Positions 63,731 through 64,000 of a DNA stretch of 64,000 nt are shown piece after piece. Position 1 is the first letter of the stretch. Every line of letters starts with the position of its first letter. The stretch is from the NCBI GenBank assembly GCA_018389105.1, contig JACATO010000091.1, positions 1 to 64,000 on the forward strand, read 5' to 3'. The position numbers and the translations under genes were made by a program. This stretch comes from Nautilus pompilius. Lineage: Eukaryota > Mollusca > Cephalopoda > Nautilida > Nautilidae. The notes beneath the pieces are model-generated. The model had not been told where the DNA came from and searched no databases. It saw nothing but the letters and a program-made list of their open reading frames with translations.

Positions 63731-64000
63731 ACAACAAAGGACAGAGGAGGTATTGTTTGTTTAAAGAAAGTTCAATACAAATTAATGAATACGCAATTTT
63801 AGCCACGATGAAAAACGTGAATGGTCTGGTTTATTTGTCATCACAGGAAAAATTTTTTTCAGGTAAAGTGAAAATAGCTATGGGGAGATTTTTTTTTTAG
63901 GTATGTAAATAATGTGCTCCGTGGCTGTTGTAAGTACAAACACCAGACTAGATTGAATTTCGTAACATCCAGTCAGGCCATAAATGCGTGAAAAGCCTTT

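Overview
This is animal nuclear DNA: AT-rich, intron-rich, and crowded with DNA-transposon remnants, minisatellites and GA microsatellites. Intron-interrupted genes, long introns (up to 10.4 kb) and one AT-AC (U12-type) intron rule out a prokaryote. The protein divergence from vertebrates and the mix of mariner, Tigger, piggyBac, Tc1, BED-finger hAT, CR1-like and Polinton-like relics suggest an invertebrate, possibly a mollusc or arthropod. The sequence alone does not settle the phylum.

The window is dominated by one minus-strand gene, the epsilon subunit of the AP-4 adaptor complex (AP4E1). Fifteen coding exons lie between 63,319 and 11,859. Joined at the splice sites I chose, they keep phase throughout and give 881 codons plus a stop: the end of the adaptin trunk, the hinge and the whole C-terminal ear. 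The first part of the trunk (roughly 270 residues by comparison with the human protein) must lie beyond base 64,000. Much of the track of long open frames is misleading here. Exon 35,368-35,515, for example, is translated in a frame other than its longest open one, and the C-terminal exon starts inside a longer overlapping frame.

Left end (1-8.3 kb, plus strand): a GC-rich last exon of an unrecognised gene (530-734), a half-kilobase GA tract (1,319-1,841), a possible tiny exon (2,300-2,340), and a two-exon gene for a 90-residue protein I do not recognise (3,298-3,392 and 7,626-7,803). The 4.2-kb intron of that gene holds a tRNA-derived SINE and a 2.2-kb array of 69-bp repeats. The small gene and AP4E1 converge on the 8.3-11.7 kb interval, where I see no gene.

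Mobile remnants inside AP4E1 introns, left to right: piggyBac (15.2-16.1 kb), 46-bp minisatellite (19.45-19.97 kb), an unclassified transposon (22.8-23.9 kb), Tigger (24.4-25.9 kb), Tc1 (27.6 kb), BED-finger hAT (30.4-32.0 kb), a Tigger-type MITE (32.3-32.9 kb), a CR1-like reverse transcriptase (37.7-38.8 kb), a complete but dead mariner with its TA target duplication (38,821-39,987), a deletion derivative of a DUF4817-type transposon (40,510-41,084), a second Tigger (42.8-44 kb), a second CR1-like piece (47.2-47.6 kb), a Polinton/Maverick-like relic (about 49.1-50.7 kb), a MITE (56,691-57,200), and a larger copy of the unclassified transposon class (58.5-61.1 kb).

The items most worth following up are the AT-AC intron inside AP4E1, the two remnants of a transposon type I cannot assign, the Polinton-like relic, and the in-frame 69-bp satellite inside the small gene.
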